Shown here piece after piece: positions 1 to 9,223 of a DNA stretch of 61,316 bases. The position numbers were made by a program, and so were the translations under genes. Source of the stretch: Lachnospiraceae bacterium (GTDB taxonomy: Bacteria > Bacillota > Clostridia > Lachnospirales > Lachnospiraceae); assembly GCA_022791575.1 (NCBI GenBank), contig JAAVZI010000042.1, forward strand, positions 1 to 61,316. The letters are read 5' to 3'. Under the pieces are notes generated by a model, which saw only the letters and a program-made list of their open reading frames with translations, searched no databases and was not told the DNA's origin. Numbering within the stretch: position 1 is the first letter of the stretch; each line of letters begins with the position of its first letter.

Positions 1-20
1 AAAAGTACTTTTTGATCAAA

Positions 21-57
21 GGCGCGTAGCGCCGCATTTTTTGACTGGTTTGTCAAG
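21..57 (+). terminator. possible terminator hairpins at left edge
   Basis: A GC-rich hairpin (GGCGC at 21-25, GCGCC at 29-33) is followed by a T run, then by a second small inverted repeat (TTGAC/GTCAA, 41-57). It probably ends a gene lying left of the window. Seen in sequence; the terminator role is inferred. Confidence 0.4.
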
Positions 58-192
58 TGTTTTTGCAAAAAAGTGGGTGATTTTTGAAAAATAAGTTCTG
101 AAAGCCCCATGAAATAAGGGCTGGAGATTCCGAGAAGTTATACAATAGGATAGGAGGAACTGATATTTTCTATAAAAAAATATCATGCAGGA

Positions 193-2493
193 ATGATGAA
201 CAAATCAAAAACTTATCAATTAATATGTAATTTATTAGTCATTGCAATGTCAGTATGTTCAATGGCAGGATGCGGCAGTAAAACAGGAAATGAGACGGAC
301 AGCCTGAAGAAAAAATGGGGGGCAGATATTGTCAGCGAGAAGGAAACAGATAAAAAAGAAGAAGTTCAGACCCCAGATCTGTTTGAAATGGATCATAAAC
401 CACTACAGGGCTTTATGTCCATGGGAGAGCAGCAGACAGAAGTGCCAAAAGGGTATGTGGGCATATATTCCATAGAAGATATGCAGAATATCGGAGAAAA
501 GAAAAATGGCAAATATATGTTAATGTCGGATCTGGATTTTTCGCAGATCAGTTGGAATGCTCTGGATTTTGAAGGAATATTGGAAGGAAATTATCATAAG
601 ATTTTCGGTCTGCAGTCCTGCCTGATTAGAACCCTTAAAGGAACAGTCAGAAATCTTGCATTGGAACATGTGAATGCAGAGGGTGCGGCATTGGCTGGTC
701 ATATGTGGTCAGGGGAATTAGAAAATTGTTATGTGACAGGGGTAATCCGGAATGGAGCCGGACTTGTGAAAGAAATAACGGGATCATACAATGGGGTGTC
801 TACATCTGTGTCTATTGTTGATTGTTACAATGCAGCTAATATTGAAAGTGAAAGCAGAGAAGCAGCAGCCGGAATTGTAGGGAGTATTGATCTGTCGCAA
901 AGTTCAAACAAAGCAAAGGTAAATATAGTAATTAGGAATTGTGAAAATTATGGAACAATTAGCGCGCAAGCTACAGCAGGGGGAATTGTCAGCTCCCTTA
1001 GCCGTGGGTCATCCAGCGGTTATCATTTTGAGGCGCAAATTGACTGCAGCATTACTAAATGTTTTAACTATGGGAACGTATCGGGGAGTGGAGCAGCCGG
1101 GGGTATTGCAGGCTATCTGGGAGGAACCAATGCAAGTAAAAATATAAATAATAATTTCAACATTGAACAATGCGCAAATTATAGTGAAATTACCGGTCAA
1201 AATGAAGAAACAGGAGCTATTTGCGGAACCGTAGATTTACGTGCTAATGAAGGATTTAACCATGTGATTACTGTGAATATTGAAGATTGTCTGAATACAG
1301 CTTCGGTTACGATCCATGATCCGGAACATGAAGCAAGGGACGGCGGCGGAGTATGTGGGGAAATCCGTTTGTGGTACGGTACATGCAAAATTAATCGCTG
1401 CCTGAATATCGGAAATACAAAATCTGAATATTATTCCAAACCATCGATTAATACTGCCACGCCCGTATATGAATGTAATGATTATTATACAACAAATCAT
1501 ATGTCCATTGGTAAGATGAAAGATATATCGGTAAATCTTATTAATTTTGATTATCCTGGTGTCTGGGGAATCAGTGATTTGTACAATGGCTTCCCGCATC
1601 CGTATGGTTCCGGAGAAAGTGAACAGGTTCAGGCATACTTTAATAAAAAAGCGGATAAAAAGGCAGAAGAACTCACAGAGACTATGAACCAGTCAGAGAT
1701 TACCCTGATGCAGCGGTATTCAGATATGTTAGCGTCCATCAGTATGGGCGGCCGCTGGCCAGAAGATACTGACATCAGCAATCAGCAGCGGTTTCTTACG
1801 GAATATGCAGGTAATTTGAATTATTATGCAATTGCCGATGTGAATCAGGATGGGACAAAGGAGCTTGTAATCAAGGTTCCGAGTATTGGAATCATTATTT
1901 ATAGTTATGATTTGAAGAAAAATAAGGTGAATAGGGAAGAGGCCAACAATGATGCTGAGGAATGGGAGAAGAACTACCAAGGATCAGACAGCCTCCAATG
2001 GATAGCCTTAAAAGCAGAAAATTATAATGTTTACACACAAGCATATATTGCTTATTGTTTAGATACGATTAAAAAGGATCTGAATGCAGATGTGGACGTT
2101 GGTGTGATGTATATGGAAGATATCGAATGGATGGACGTTTTGAAAGAAAAATATAATATCACTTTTGAAGAGGTGGATGATGGCTTCTCCTATGACGGAA
2201 CATATAATGGACAAACTGTGTTTACAAAATATTGCGAGGACGGCGGGTCTTTAAATTATAGTAACAATCAGGTGGAGGGACTGACCCTTCTGGGATTATA
2301 TCCGGGAATAAGTGAAAAGGAAGCGGTAAAGAGATTGGAAAAATATGGATTTATGAAACACGACTTTGCGTATTCTGACAGTGTCAGTTATATTACAGGC
2401 GGCAGCAACGGCAATTATATTGTTACTTATGAAACAGAAAACGGTATTCTTACAAGTATATCTATTCGTGCTGGAAGCCTCTATACCGGTTGA
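193..2493 (+). CDS. large surface lipoprotein with GLUG-like repeats
   Basis: Predicted secreted lipoprotein of 766 residues. The N-terminus has two lysines, a hydrophobic stretch and a lipobox SMAGC with Cys27 as the likely lipidation site. Residues about 120-430 hold irregular repeats of the form NCxN-(x)n-AGGIAG/AAGIVG, which resemble GLUG-type repeats of surface proteins. Near residue 550 an acidic loop (DVNQDGTKE) looks like a calcium-binding EF-hand or dockerin-type loop. The last 70 residues form a separate small domain. The start is weakly supported, because AGGA directly abuts two adjacent ATGs (193 and 196). It heads a run of FHA proteins on the same strand, about 110 bp upstream of the next gene. 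I do not know its ligand; adhesion or cell-surface binding is inference. Confidence 0.75.
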   Translation: MMNKSKTYQLICNLLVIAMSVCSMAGCGSKTGNETDSLKKKWGADIVSEKETDKKEEVQTPDLFEMDHKPLQGFMSMGEQQTEVPKGYVGIYSIEDMQNIGEKKNGKYMLMSDLDFSQISWNALDFEGILEGNYHKIFGLQSCLIRTLKGTVRNLALEHVNAEGAALAGHMWSGELENCYVTGVIRNGAGLVKEITGSYNGVSTSVSIVDCYNAANIESESREAAAGIVGSIDLSQSSNKAKVNIVIRNCENYGTISAQATAGGIVSSLSRGSSSGYHFEAQIDCSITKCFNYGNVSGSGAAGGIAGYLGGTNASKNINNNFNIEQCANYSEITGQNEETGAICGTVDLRANEGFNHVITVNIEDCLNTASVTIHDPEHEARDGGGVCGEIRLWYGTCKINRCLNIGNTKSEYYSKPSINTATPVYECNDYYTTNHMSIGKMKDISVNLINFDYPGVWGISDLYNGFPHPYGSGESEQVQAYFNKKADKKAEELTETMNQSEITLMQRYSDMLASISMGGRWPEDTDISNQQRFLTEYAGNLNYYAIADVNQDGTKELVIKVPSIGIIIYSYDLKKNKVNREEANNDAEEWEKNYQGSDSLQWIALKAENYNVYTQAYIAYCLDTIKKDLNADVDVGVMYMEDIEWMDVLKEKYNITFEEVDDGFSYDGTYNGQTVFTKYCEDGGSLNYSNNQVEGLTLLGLYPGISEKEAVKRLEKYGFMKHDFAYSDSVSYITGGSNGNYIVTYETENGILTSISIRAGSLYTG

Positions 2494-2608
2494 CATAATG
2501 GGTAATGATACGCAAAGAGCTGATAGATGAAAGGCAATACAGCCCGATAAAATTAATGGGTTTGGCAATGAGATAGTTGCCTATATAAAAATAAAGGAGT
2601 GTGTGTTT

Positions 2609-3340
2609 ATGAATTTAGTAAGATGTGAAAATGGACATTTTTATGACAGCGAGAGGTTTCAGATCTGTCCGCATTGTAATCAGGGTAGTGTCAGTACTGT
2701 CCTTCAGGATGAGAATGGGGAGGCTATGTATACAATGCCGATTTCCCCCGATGAAGAGGCAGATGGCGTATATACAATGCCGATTAATCATGTAGTGCCG
2801 GGACCGGTGCCAGTTCCGGCTCCTGCCCCTGCCCCGCCGACACCGACGCCCATGCCGGCTCCGGCAGCGCCATCGGTACAGGAAAAGCCGGCAGGCAATA
2901 TGGAGTCTTTGATTGCAGAAGTTAAAAAAGCAGACGACGGCGGACAGGCAACCGTTGGATATTTTGGCGATATGGGGAAAGAACCAGTAGTTGGCTGGCT
3001 GACTGCAGTAGAAGGAAAACATTTTGGAGAAGATTTCCGACTGAAGACGGGAAGAAATTTTATTGGCCGTTCAGGGATGATGGATATTGCCCTGACTGAT
3101 GATCCCTCGATCTCAAGAGAAAAGCATGCGATTATCCTATATGAACCAAGGGCAAATGTATTCCTTGTACAGCCAGGCGACGCCAAGGAATTATTTTATC
3201 TGAATGATAAAGTTGTGCTTGCCGCAACAGAAATTGTAGCATATGACGTCTTATCGCTGGGGAACACGAAACTTCTGTTTATACCGCTTTGTTCAGATCG
3301 GTTTAACTGGGATGCAGTGAAAAAGGAAGAAGACAAATAA
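2609..3340 (+). CDS. FHA-domain protein with N-terminal zinc-ribbon-like motif
   Basis: Cytoplasmic protein of 243 residues with no membrane segment. The N-terminus has a Cys at position 6 and a CPHC pair near residue 20, as in a small zinc ribbon. A Pro/Ala-rich linker follows at about residues 65-95, then a C-terminal FHA domain at about 135-235. The FHA domain keeps the phosphothreonine-reading residues: Gly-Arg in NFIGRSG and Ser-Arg-x-x-His in SISREKH. I prefer the ATG at 2609 because AAAGGAG lies 9 nt upstream; an in-frame GTG at 2603 is too close to that site. The FHA fold is well supported. The partner is unknown, and no Ser/Thr kinase gene lies in the window. Confidence 0.82.
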   Translation: MNLVRCENGHFYDSERFQICPHCNQGSVSTVLQDENGEAMYTMPISPDEEADGVYTMPINHVVPGPVPVPAPAPAPPTPTPMPAPAAPSVQEKPAGNMESLIAEVKKADDGGQATVGYFGDMGKEPVVGWLTAVEGKHFGEDFRLKTGRNFIGRSGMMDIALTDDPSISREKHAIILYEPRANVFLVQPGDAKELFYLNDKVVLAATEIVAYDVLSLGNTKLLFIPLCSDRFNWDAVKKEEDK

Positions 3341-3358
3341 TTATGGGAGGAGATTACA

Positions 3359-4213
3359 ATGGGAGATAAAAGACAACTGAACAGAGGATTTTTTCTGACA
3401 AGTAAGATCGTTTGTACGGTGAGTGCGATACTTGCATTATGTATGTGCCTGTTAGGACAGATAGGAGACAATGGTTATAGTTTAGGCTGGATTGATTTTT
3501 TTAGTGAGGCAGATGGTGACATATTTATATTTGGACTGTTGGTTTTGATGGCTATGGCGCTTTTTCTAATAGCAGGTGTTTTATGCTCATGGTTGAATAT
3601 ACCTGTGGTTTCGATTATAGGATTTTCATTAAGTTCATTAGCGAACTCTATCTACTGGCTGCTCATGCTTGAATTTCGGTTTGAGTATCTTTATATGGGA
3701 GCTTGGTTATTCATTGTTTTTTGTGGTTGCGGACTGGGTTTTGCTATAAAGCAATGCGTAGATTATTTTAAATGGAAAAGGAATAGTTATGCACAGACGA
3801 ACAATTATTCAGGCAGTGTATATGAAGAACCAGCAACGGCTCCATTAAATGATATTTCGGTAATGCCGGAACCCAAACAGCCAAAAGAAAACATATCGCA
3901 CAGTGGAACTATTACAGGCGTAAACGGTTCCTGTGCAGGTTATCAGCTGCAGCTGCAGTCAGGAGAGCAGGTTGTGATAGGCAAAGATGCAAAGATGTCC
4001 AACATTGTGATTGATGCATCGTATCAGGCTATCAGCAGGCGGCATGTTGGAATCTCTTATGATGCCGGAAGAGGTAAGTATTGTGTGACAGATTATTCTT
4101 CGAATGGAACCTTTGTGAATGGGAATCGTCTGGTTAAGGGTAAGACTGTATTTATAGCGCCGGGCTCAGAGATTAAACTTGCAGATGACAAGAATATATT
4201 TCTGCTTGGGTAA
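3359..4213 (+). CDS. membrane protein with C-terminal FHA domain (paralog 1)
   Basis: Protein of 284 residues. The first 140 residues contain about four hydrophobic segments (near 17-38, 55-80, 82-105 and 112-135). A short polar linker leads to a cytoplasmic FHA domain at about 195-284. The FHA core is recognisable (IGKD, ISRRHV, SSNGTFVNG), but the usual Gly-Arg is Gly-Lys. It shares layout and sequence with the next two genes, so the three look like tandem duplicates. A GGGAGGAG-type ribosome site precedes the ATG, 18 bp after the previous stop, so co-transcription is likely. Membrane-anchored phosphopeptide reading is inferred from the family. Confidence 0.8.
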   Translation: MGDKRQLNRGFFLTSKIVCTVSAILALCMCLLGQIGDNGYSLGWIDFFSEADGDIFIFGLLVLMAMALFLIAGVLCSWLNIPVVSIIGFSLSSLANSIYWLLMLEFRFEYLYMGAWLFIVFCGCGLGFAIKQCVDYFKWKRNSYAQTNNYSGSVYEEPATAPLNDISVMPEPKQPKENISHSGTITGVNGSCAGYQLQLQSGEQVVIGKDAKMSNIVIDASYQAISRRHVGISYDAGRGKYCVTDYSSNGTFVNGNRLVKGKTVFIAPGSEIKLADDKNIFLLG

Positions 4214-4281
4214 TAAAACGAAAAAACATCCTTGGTAGAAAAAGTTGTGTTTGAAATAAGGTTTGCAAAATGGAGGATAAC

Positions 4282-5451
4282 ATGGAGAAAAAAAACAATG
4301 GGTTATTAATAGTAATGAAGATTCTGGTTATGTTAGGCGCAGTGATTTTAATTACTGGCCTGTTTCTTCCGGATGTGAAACTGGGATTTCAGGAAGTAGA
4401 AGTATCAGAAGGGATTACGGAACTTGCAGAAACATTGGGAATATCTCAGAAACAACTGGAAAAAGAACTGGAGGAATTAAATAAAGATATTAAAGAGGAA
4501 CTGGAAGAAGCGGAGGAAGAAGGTGACCTTGAAGAGTTTATTGAAGAATATGGATTTAATATCAATCATCTAAAGGGAAATTATTCTTATATTTCAAACT
4601 ATGAGGATGTGGACAAAGCTTTCAATGTAAAACTCAATAGTTTGAAATGGATCGTTATGATTGCTGCTATTGTATTTGCATTAGCTGCGGTGATATTTGC
4701 ATGGCTGAATGTTCCGATCGTATCGATTATTTCCGGTATCCTCAGCGGTGTGGCTTCTGTTGGTTTTATGGTTTTTCTTATTATTAAGAAATTTATGCTG
4801 GATTATGCTTCACTTCTGGGTGGTGACTGGAATTTTAATATGGGTATCAATATGGTATATAGATTCAAGATGAATTTTGGCTTTTTTATCTTAATTGCCG
4901 GAGCTGTGGTTCTATTTGGTTCTGCCATAATATTAACATTTGCCGTAAACAAGGCAAAAAAGGAGACAGCAGTTTCCTCAGAGAATCAATTTGCGGCAGA
5001 TTCAAATTCTGGAAGTATGGAAGCTTTCGCCCCGCAAGGCGGATTCTCAATGGAGGATCAAATGACGGTTCCTTTAATGGATGTTCCGGTAGAACAGCCG
5101 CAGATGGGAAATCATATGCAGGATCAAAATGCGATCCATGTAGGTGTATTAGTCCTGGACGGCAGCATGAAAGGAGTTAAGATTCCTTTGGAGGAAGGAA
5201 AAACACTGGAGATTGGTAAAGATCCGCAGATGGCGTCATTGGTGATGGATAAATCATTTTTGTCTGTCAGCCGTCTGCATTGTACCATAAGCTTTTATTC
5301 ACAAATGAACCAGTACTATGTTACGGATCATTCTTCAAACGGTACATTTAAGAGTGATGGAACAAAGCTTATTAAGGGTAAAAGAACAACGGTTGCAAGG
5401 CAGACGATTCTCTATCTGGCAACAGACAAGTGTAAAATTAAATTGCTATAA
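4282..5451 (+). CDS. membrane protein with C-terminal FHA domain (paralog 2)
   Basis: Protein of 389 residues from the preferred ATG at 4282, which has GGAGG 5 nt upstream; an in-frame ATG at 4270 lacks such a site. One N-terminal membrane helix is followed by a strongly acidic Glu-rich stretch (about 50-95, probably helical and outside). Three more hydrophobic segments lie between about 120 and 235, then a linker and an FHA domain at about 300-389 (IGKD, SVSRLHC, SSNGTFKSDGT). The extra acidic segment distinguishes it from its neighbours. As in paralog 1, the phosphate-contacting Arg of Gly-Arg is Lys. The role is unknown beyond the FHA family. Confidence 0.8.
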   Translation: MEKKNNGLLIVMKILVMLGAVILITGLFLPDVKLGFQEVEVSEGITELAETLGISQKQLEKELEELNKDIKEELEEAEEEGDLEEFIEEYGFNINHLKGNYSYISNYEDVDKAFNVKLNSLKWIVMIAAIVFALAAVIFAWLNVPIVSIISGILSGVASVGFMVFLIIKKFMLDYASLLGGDWNFNMGINMVYRFKMNFGFFILIAGAVVLFGSAIILTFAVNKAKKETAVSSENQFAADSNSGSMEAFAPQGGFSMEDQMTVPLMDVPVEQPQMGNHMQDQNAIHVGVLVLDGSMKGVKIPLEEGKTLEIGKDPQMASLVMDKSFLSVSRLHCTISFYSQMNQYYVTDHSSNGTFKSDGTKLIKGKRTTVARQTILYLATDKCKIKLL

Positions 5452-5498
5452 GATTAACATAATTGTTTAGATAGAGTAAACTTGAGAGGAGTGATGGG

Positions 5499-6629
5499 AT
5501 GGGTATATTACCAATTGATCCAGCATCGTTTATAAAATGGTATAAGAAAAACAGCCGTTCATTGCTGCTGATTATAGCGGCTGGCTGTATGTGCGCGGCT
5601 GTTTTATTCCAGTTTATCAGTGCATTTACTGTATTTTCTTCTGTAGATCAATACTTTTACAGACTGGGATTGGGAGAAATGATGGATGTTCTGAAAGTAT
5701 TAGTTGTTTTATTCAGTTTAATAGGAATGATTCCGGCCATCTTTAAGACAATCGGCCTGTTTTTTCAGTGGTTTGCGGAAATGAACGGCAGTTTCCAAAG
5801 ACATAAAACAGGATTAACATTTATTAATATTTCGGCAATCATATCATTGGTATATATGGGGATTCTTTATGTTGTTCTGATGATTTGTCTGATCTTGGCT
5901 ATGGCTGCGTTGTCAAACAGTTCGTATTATTACTATCGTTCCGGATCTGCCATAGGCATCAATATTTTGCTGATGTTCTTTGTTACTGGTTTTGTAGTAG
6001 TGGAAGCGTTGTATTACATAAAGATTATGGGGATCTGCAAGGCATTAAAAGATGGAATTGATGGACATCCGCATACATTTAAAGGAAGTATGTTTGTTAT
6101 TGTCCTTCTTGGGGTGATTGCGTTTTTTAGTTTTGTCAGTTCGATTTTTTCAGGAGTTATCGGGATTTTTAATGGTATTTTTGTATTGGCGTATCAGATT
6201 CTGCTGATGTTATGCCTGATCTCATTAAGGGAAGATATGAACCGAATGGCCATGGGTTTGCCTACAATGAACCGATTTGCATTCGAAGGTGTATATGGAG
6301 GCAGTACCGGTGTGAGCCTGAAAGGCGGAAAGGTATGTGTGTTAGATGGAGTGAGTCGGAGAGAGGTGGTTCTTTCTAATGGCATGATGATCCATATCGG
6401 TACGAACCCACAGAAATCACAGCTTGTAGTGGATGCGAATTATACAGCAGTAAGCGGACAGCATGTTTTGGTTGCCTATATGGGACAGGCCGGTTATTAT
6501 GTAACGGATTGTTCCGTTAACGGTACTTTTCTACAGAATGGCGCAAGGCTGCAGAAAGGTGTGCAGACGCAGCTTGCAAGGCAGACTGTATTGATCTTGG
6601 CAAATCAGTGCAGAGTGATGTTGATGTAG
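5499..6629 (+). CDS. membrane protein with degenerate C-terminal FHA domain (paralog 3)
   Basis: Protein of 376 residues with about five hydrophobic segments in the first 240 residues and an FHA-like domain at about 285-376. The fold signature remains (VSGQHV, SVNGTFLQNG), but the conserved Ser-Arg-x-His is Ser-Gly-Gln-His and the Gly-Arg is Gly-Thr. Phosphothreonine binding is therefore doubtful. GAGGAG lies about 7 nt before the chosen ATG; an overlapping ATG at 5494 is out of frame. It is the last intact gene of the FHA cluster and is followed by a decayed leucine-rich-repeat gene. Confidence 0.78.
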   Translation: MGILPIDPASFIKWYKKNSRSLLLIIAAGCMCAAVLFQFISAFTVFSSVDQYFYRLGLGEMMDVLKVLVVLFSLIGMIPAIFKTIGLFFQWFAEMNGSFQRHKTGLTFINISAIISLVYMGILYVVLMICLILAMAALSNSSYYYYRSGSAIGINILLMFFVTGFVVVEALYYIKIMGICKALKDGIDGHPHTFKGSMFVIVLLGVIAFFSFVSSIFSGVIGIFNGIFVLAYQILLMLCLISLREDMNRMAMGLPTMNRFAFEGVYGGSTGVSLKGGKVCVLDGVSRREVVLSNGMMIHIGTNPQKSQLVVDANYTAVSGQHVLVAYMGQAGYYVTDCSVNGTFLQNGARLQKGVQTQLARQTVLILANQCRVMLM

Positions 6630-6761
6630 TCTGTTCAGAATATGGTACCGTCTGTACAGAGTGCAGCACTGCAAAGGGACAGAAAGATGTGTAAATGGGC
6701 AGTCTGTTGCTGATTGTGTATTTTAATTTTGAGATAGGAGGTTAGTGACCGCTATTGTTAG

Positions 6762-7435
6762 GGTACATTTGAAAATTGTAGATATTTAAGCAGCGTATCT
6801 ATTGGAAATGGCGTGACAGAGATTGATACCGACACATTTGCGGGCATGGCGCTGCTTTCCTTGGAGATTATGCTTTCATGAATTGTTCTGTCCTGAGGGA
6901 TGTTACAATTGGCAATTCGATGATCCGCATTGGAGAGAGAGCATTTGTGGGCGCCAATACATTGGAGTCTCTTCTTATTCCAAGCAGTGTGACAAGTATT
7001 GGCGCGGATTTGTGTTATGGATGCCCATTAAAAAAAGTAATTATAGGAAATGGTGTGACAGAATTAAATGCATGGGATGGGAACTATCAGGGAGATCCAT
7101 ATAACAGTGATCGTTACCGTTGGGGCGTTTTTGAGAACTGTAACAATTTAGAAGACGTTGCATTAGGCAATGCAGTGGTTTCATTTGGAACAGACACATT
7201 TGCCGCTACAAATCTTTCATCCCTTGTAATTCCATCTAAGGTGACAGATATCAAGATTGAACCGATCCCTCCTATGGCAGAAGATTATTTGTTTTTAGGA
7301 TGGTATCATGAGACTTCCTGTCAGAACCAATGGGATTTCCTCAATGATAAAGTGACAGCAGATACCACTATTTATGACCTTATTGGTGTGCAGTTAACTT
7401 TAAAATATGCTTTGAAGATTATCAGCAGCTTTTAA
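6762..7435 (+). pseudogene. BspA-type leucine-rich-repeat surface protein remnant
   Basis: Broken gene. From 6762 one frame reads a BspA/TpLRR-type unit (VSIGNGVTEIDTDTFAG) and ends at a stop at 6876-6878. Another frame then gives GDYAFMNC and continues as an open frame to 7435 with further units (VTIGNSMIRIGERAF, LVIPSKVTDIK). It ends with a Listeria-Bacteroides-type repeat (FLGWYHETS). The junction lies between about 6840 and 6865, where part of one repeat is missing and the frame shifts. There is no signal peptide and no plausible start upstream, so the 5' part is lost too. The parent would have been a secreted or cell-wall protein. Confidence 0.72.
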
Positions 7436-7496
7436 TTTATTAGATTGAAATTGCGGATACACTGATCTAAAATGGATATTGAAAAATAATATTTAA

Positions 7497-7543
7497 AAAA
7501 TGGTGGCAAAAGCCTATGATGACAGGCGGATGTCGCCATTTTT
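7497..7543 (+). terminator. hairpin terminator after LRR remnant
   Basis: ATGGTGGCA (7500-7508) pairs with TGTCGCCAT (7531-7539), including two G-U pairs, and is followed by five T. It fits an intrinsic terminator. Confidence 0.6.
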
Positions 7544-7643
7544 AATACTAATAATTAGGAGAAAACAGGCAAGACAAACGCGTAAATGAACAAAATGATT
7601 CTATCCAGTTGATAAGTTTAACCTGAAAATCTGGTGGCTATTC

Positions 7644-7671
7644 TTGCATATTTGTGGAAATCGTGTATAAT
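7644..7671 (+). promoter_or_regulatory. putative sigma-A promoter for miaB
   Basis: TTGCAT (7644-7649) and TATAAT (7666-7671) are separated by 16 nt and lie about 85 bp before the miaB start. The rest of the 7436-7756 gap holds only the terminator at 7497-7543 and nothing else I can name. Confidence 0.55.
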
Positions 7672-7756
7672 ATATCTTATTGAATAAAATACATAGTAAA
7701 AGGAATACCAGTATATATCAATATATGAGAGACAGAAAGGAAAAAAATCAGGAGAA

Positions 7757-9223
7757 ATGTATAATAAAATTAATTTCGAAAAGATCCTTATAAATTCAAA
7801 TCCTCCTACTGAGGAACCAGACAGGCAGTACTACTTTATGGCGAAATGCCGGGAACGGATAAAGGATTTTGAACAAAAAAACAGCCGTTTGCCGAAAGCA
7901 TGCGTTGTCAACATGGGCTGCCAGATGAATGCAAGGGATTCAGAGAAATTAGCTGGAATATTAAAGGAAATCGGATATCTGATGACGGAAGAAGAACAGG
8001 CGGATGTTGTAATTTATAATACCTGTACTGTGCGTGAAAATGCCAATTTGAAGGTCTATGGAAGGCTGGGTTATCTGAATGGCTTTAAGAAAAAGAATCC
8101 AGATATGAAAATTGCATTATGCGGCTGCATGATGCAGGAGCCGGAAGTTGTGGAGAAGATTAAAAAAAGCTATCGTTTTGTAGACCTGATTTTTGGAACC
8201 CATAATATTTACAAATTCCCAGAACTTTTGTATACATCCCTGCAATCAGAGCGGATGGTGATTGATATCTGGAAGGATACCGATAAAATCGTAGAAGATC
8301 TGCCCTGTGACCGCAAGTATTCTTTTAAATCAGGAGTCAATATTATGTTTGGCTGCAATAATTTCTGCAGTTATTGTATTGTTCCTTATGTACGGGGAAG
8401 GGAGCGAAGCCGGAATCCAGAGGACATACTTGCAGAAATCCGGCGTCTAGTAGCAGACGGCGTGGTAGAGATCATGCTTCTTGGCCAGAATGTCAATTCT
8501 TATGGAAAAAATCTGGAACAGCCTATGAGTTTTGCTGAGCTGCTGAGGAACATCGAGCAGATAGAGGGGCTGGAACGGATTCGTTTTATGACCAGCCATC
8601 CAAAGGATTTGTCTGACGAATTGATTCAGGTTATCAAACACTCCAGTAAAATATGCCGTCATCTGCATTTGCCCTTGCAGTCTGGAAGCAGCAGAATTCT
8701 TAAACAGATGAACCGCAGGTATGATAAAGAGCAATATCTTGCACTGGCGGATAGAATTCGCAGGGAAATTCCTGATATTGCAATTACCACAGATATTATT
8801 GTAGGTTTTCCAGGAGAGACCGAGGAAGACTTTTTGGAAACAATGGATGTTGTTCAGAAGGTGCGTTATGAAAGTGCTTTTACATTTATATATTCCAAGC
8901 GTACTGGAACACCAGCGGCAGTTATGGAAGATCAGGTGCCGGAGGATGTTGTTAAGAACCGTTTTGACCGGCTTTTAAAGGAAGTTCAATCAATAGCGGC
9001 AGAAAAGGCAGCCAAATTGGAAGGAAGTGTACAGGAGATTCTTGTGGAAGAGATCAATGCTCAGGATGCTTCGCTAGTAACCGGACGCCTTAGTAATAAT
9101 TCGGTTGTACATGTGAAAGGAAATCCAGCAATGATTGGAACTTTAAAGAAGGTCAGATTGGCGCAATGCAAAGGCTTTTATTATATTGGGGAAGATATAA
9201 AGGAGGAAGACAATGAAGAATAA
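7757..9223 (+). CDS. miaB: tRNA-2-methylthio-N6-dimethylallyladenosine synthase MiaB
   Basis: Radical SAM methylthiotransferase that adds the 2-methylthio group to i6A37 of tRNAs reading UNN codons. The N-terminal MTTase domain carries the cluster cysteines (Cys55 in NMGCQMNA, then NTCTVREN and LCGCMMQEP). The radical SAM motif CNNFCSYC lies near residues 199-206, and a TRAM domain ends the protein. Its 488 residues match the longer Clostridia form, which has an N-terminal extension of about 45 residues. An AGGAG site precedes the ATG. It overlaps the next gene by 11 bp, which suggests coupling. Confidence 0.95.
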   Translation: MYNKINFEKILINSNPPTEEPDRQYYFMAKCRERIKDFEQKNSRLPKACVVNMGCQMNARDSEKLAGILKEIGYLMTEEEQADVVIYNTCTVRENANLKVYGRLGYLNGFKKKNPDMKIALCGCMMQEPEVVEKIKKSYRFVDLIFGTHNIYKFPELLYTSLQSERMVIDIWKDTDKIVEDLPCDRKYSFKSGVNIMFGCNNFCSYCIVPYVRGRERSRNPEDILAEIRRLVADGVVEIMLLGQNVNSYGKNLEQPMSFAELLRNIEQIEGLERIRFMTSHPKDLSDELIQVIKHSSKICRHLHLPLQSGSSRILKQMNRRYDKEQYLALADRIRREIPDIAITTDIIVGFPGETEEDFLETMDVVQKVRYESAFTFIYSKRTGTPAAVMEDQVPEDVVKNRFDRLLKEVQSIAAEKAAKLEGSVQEILVEEINAQDASLVTGRLSNNSVVHVKGNPAMIGTLKKVRLAQCKGFYYIGEDIKEEDNEE

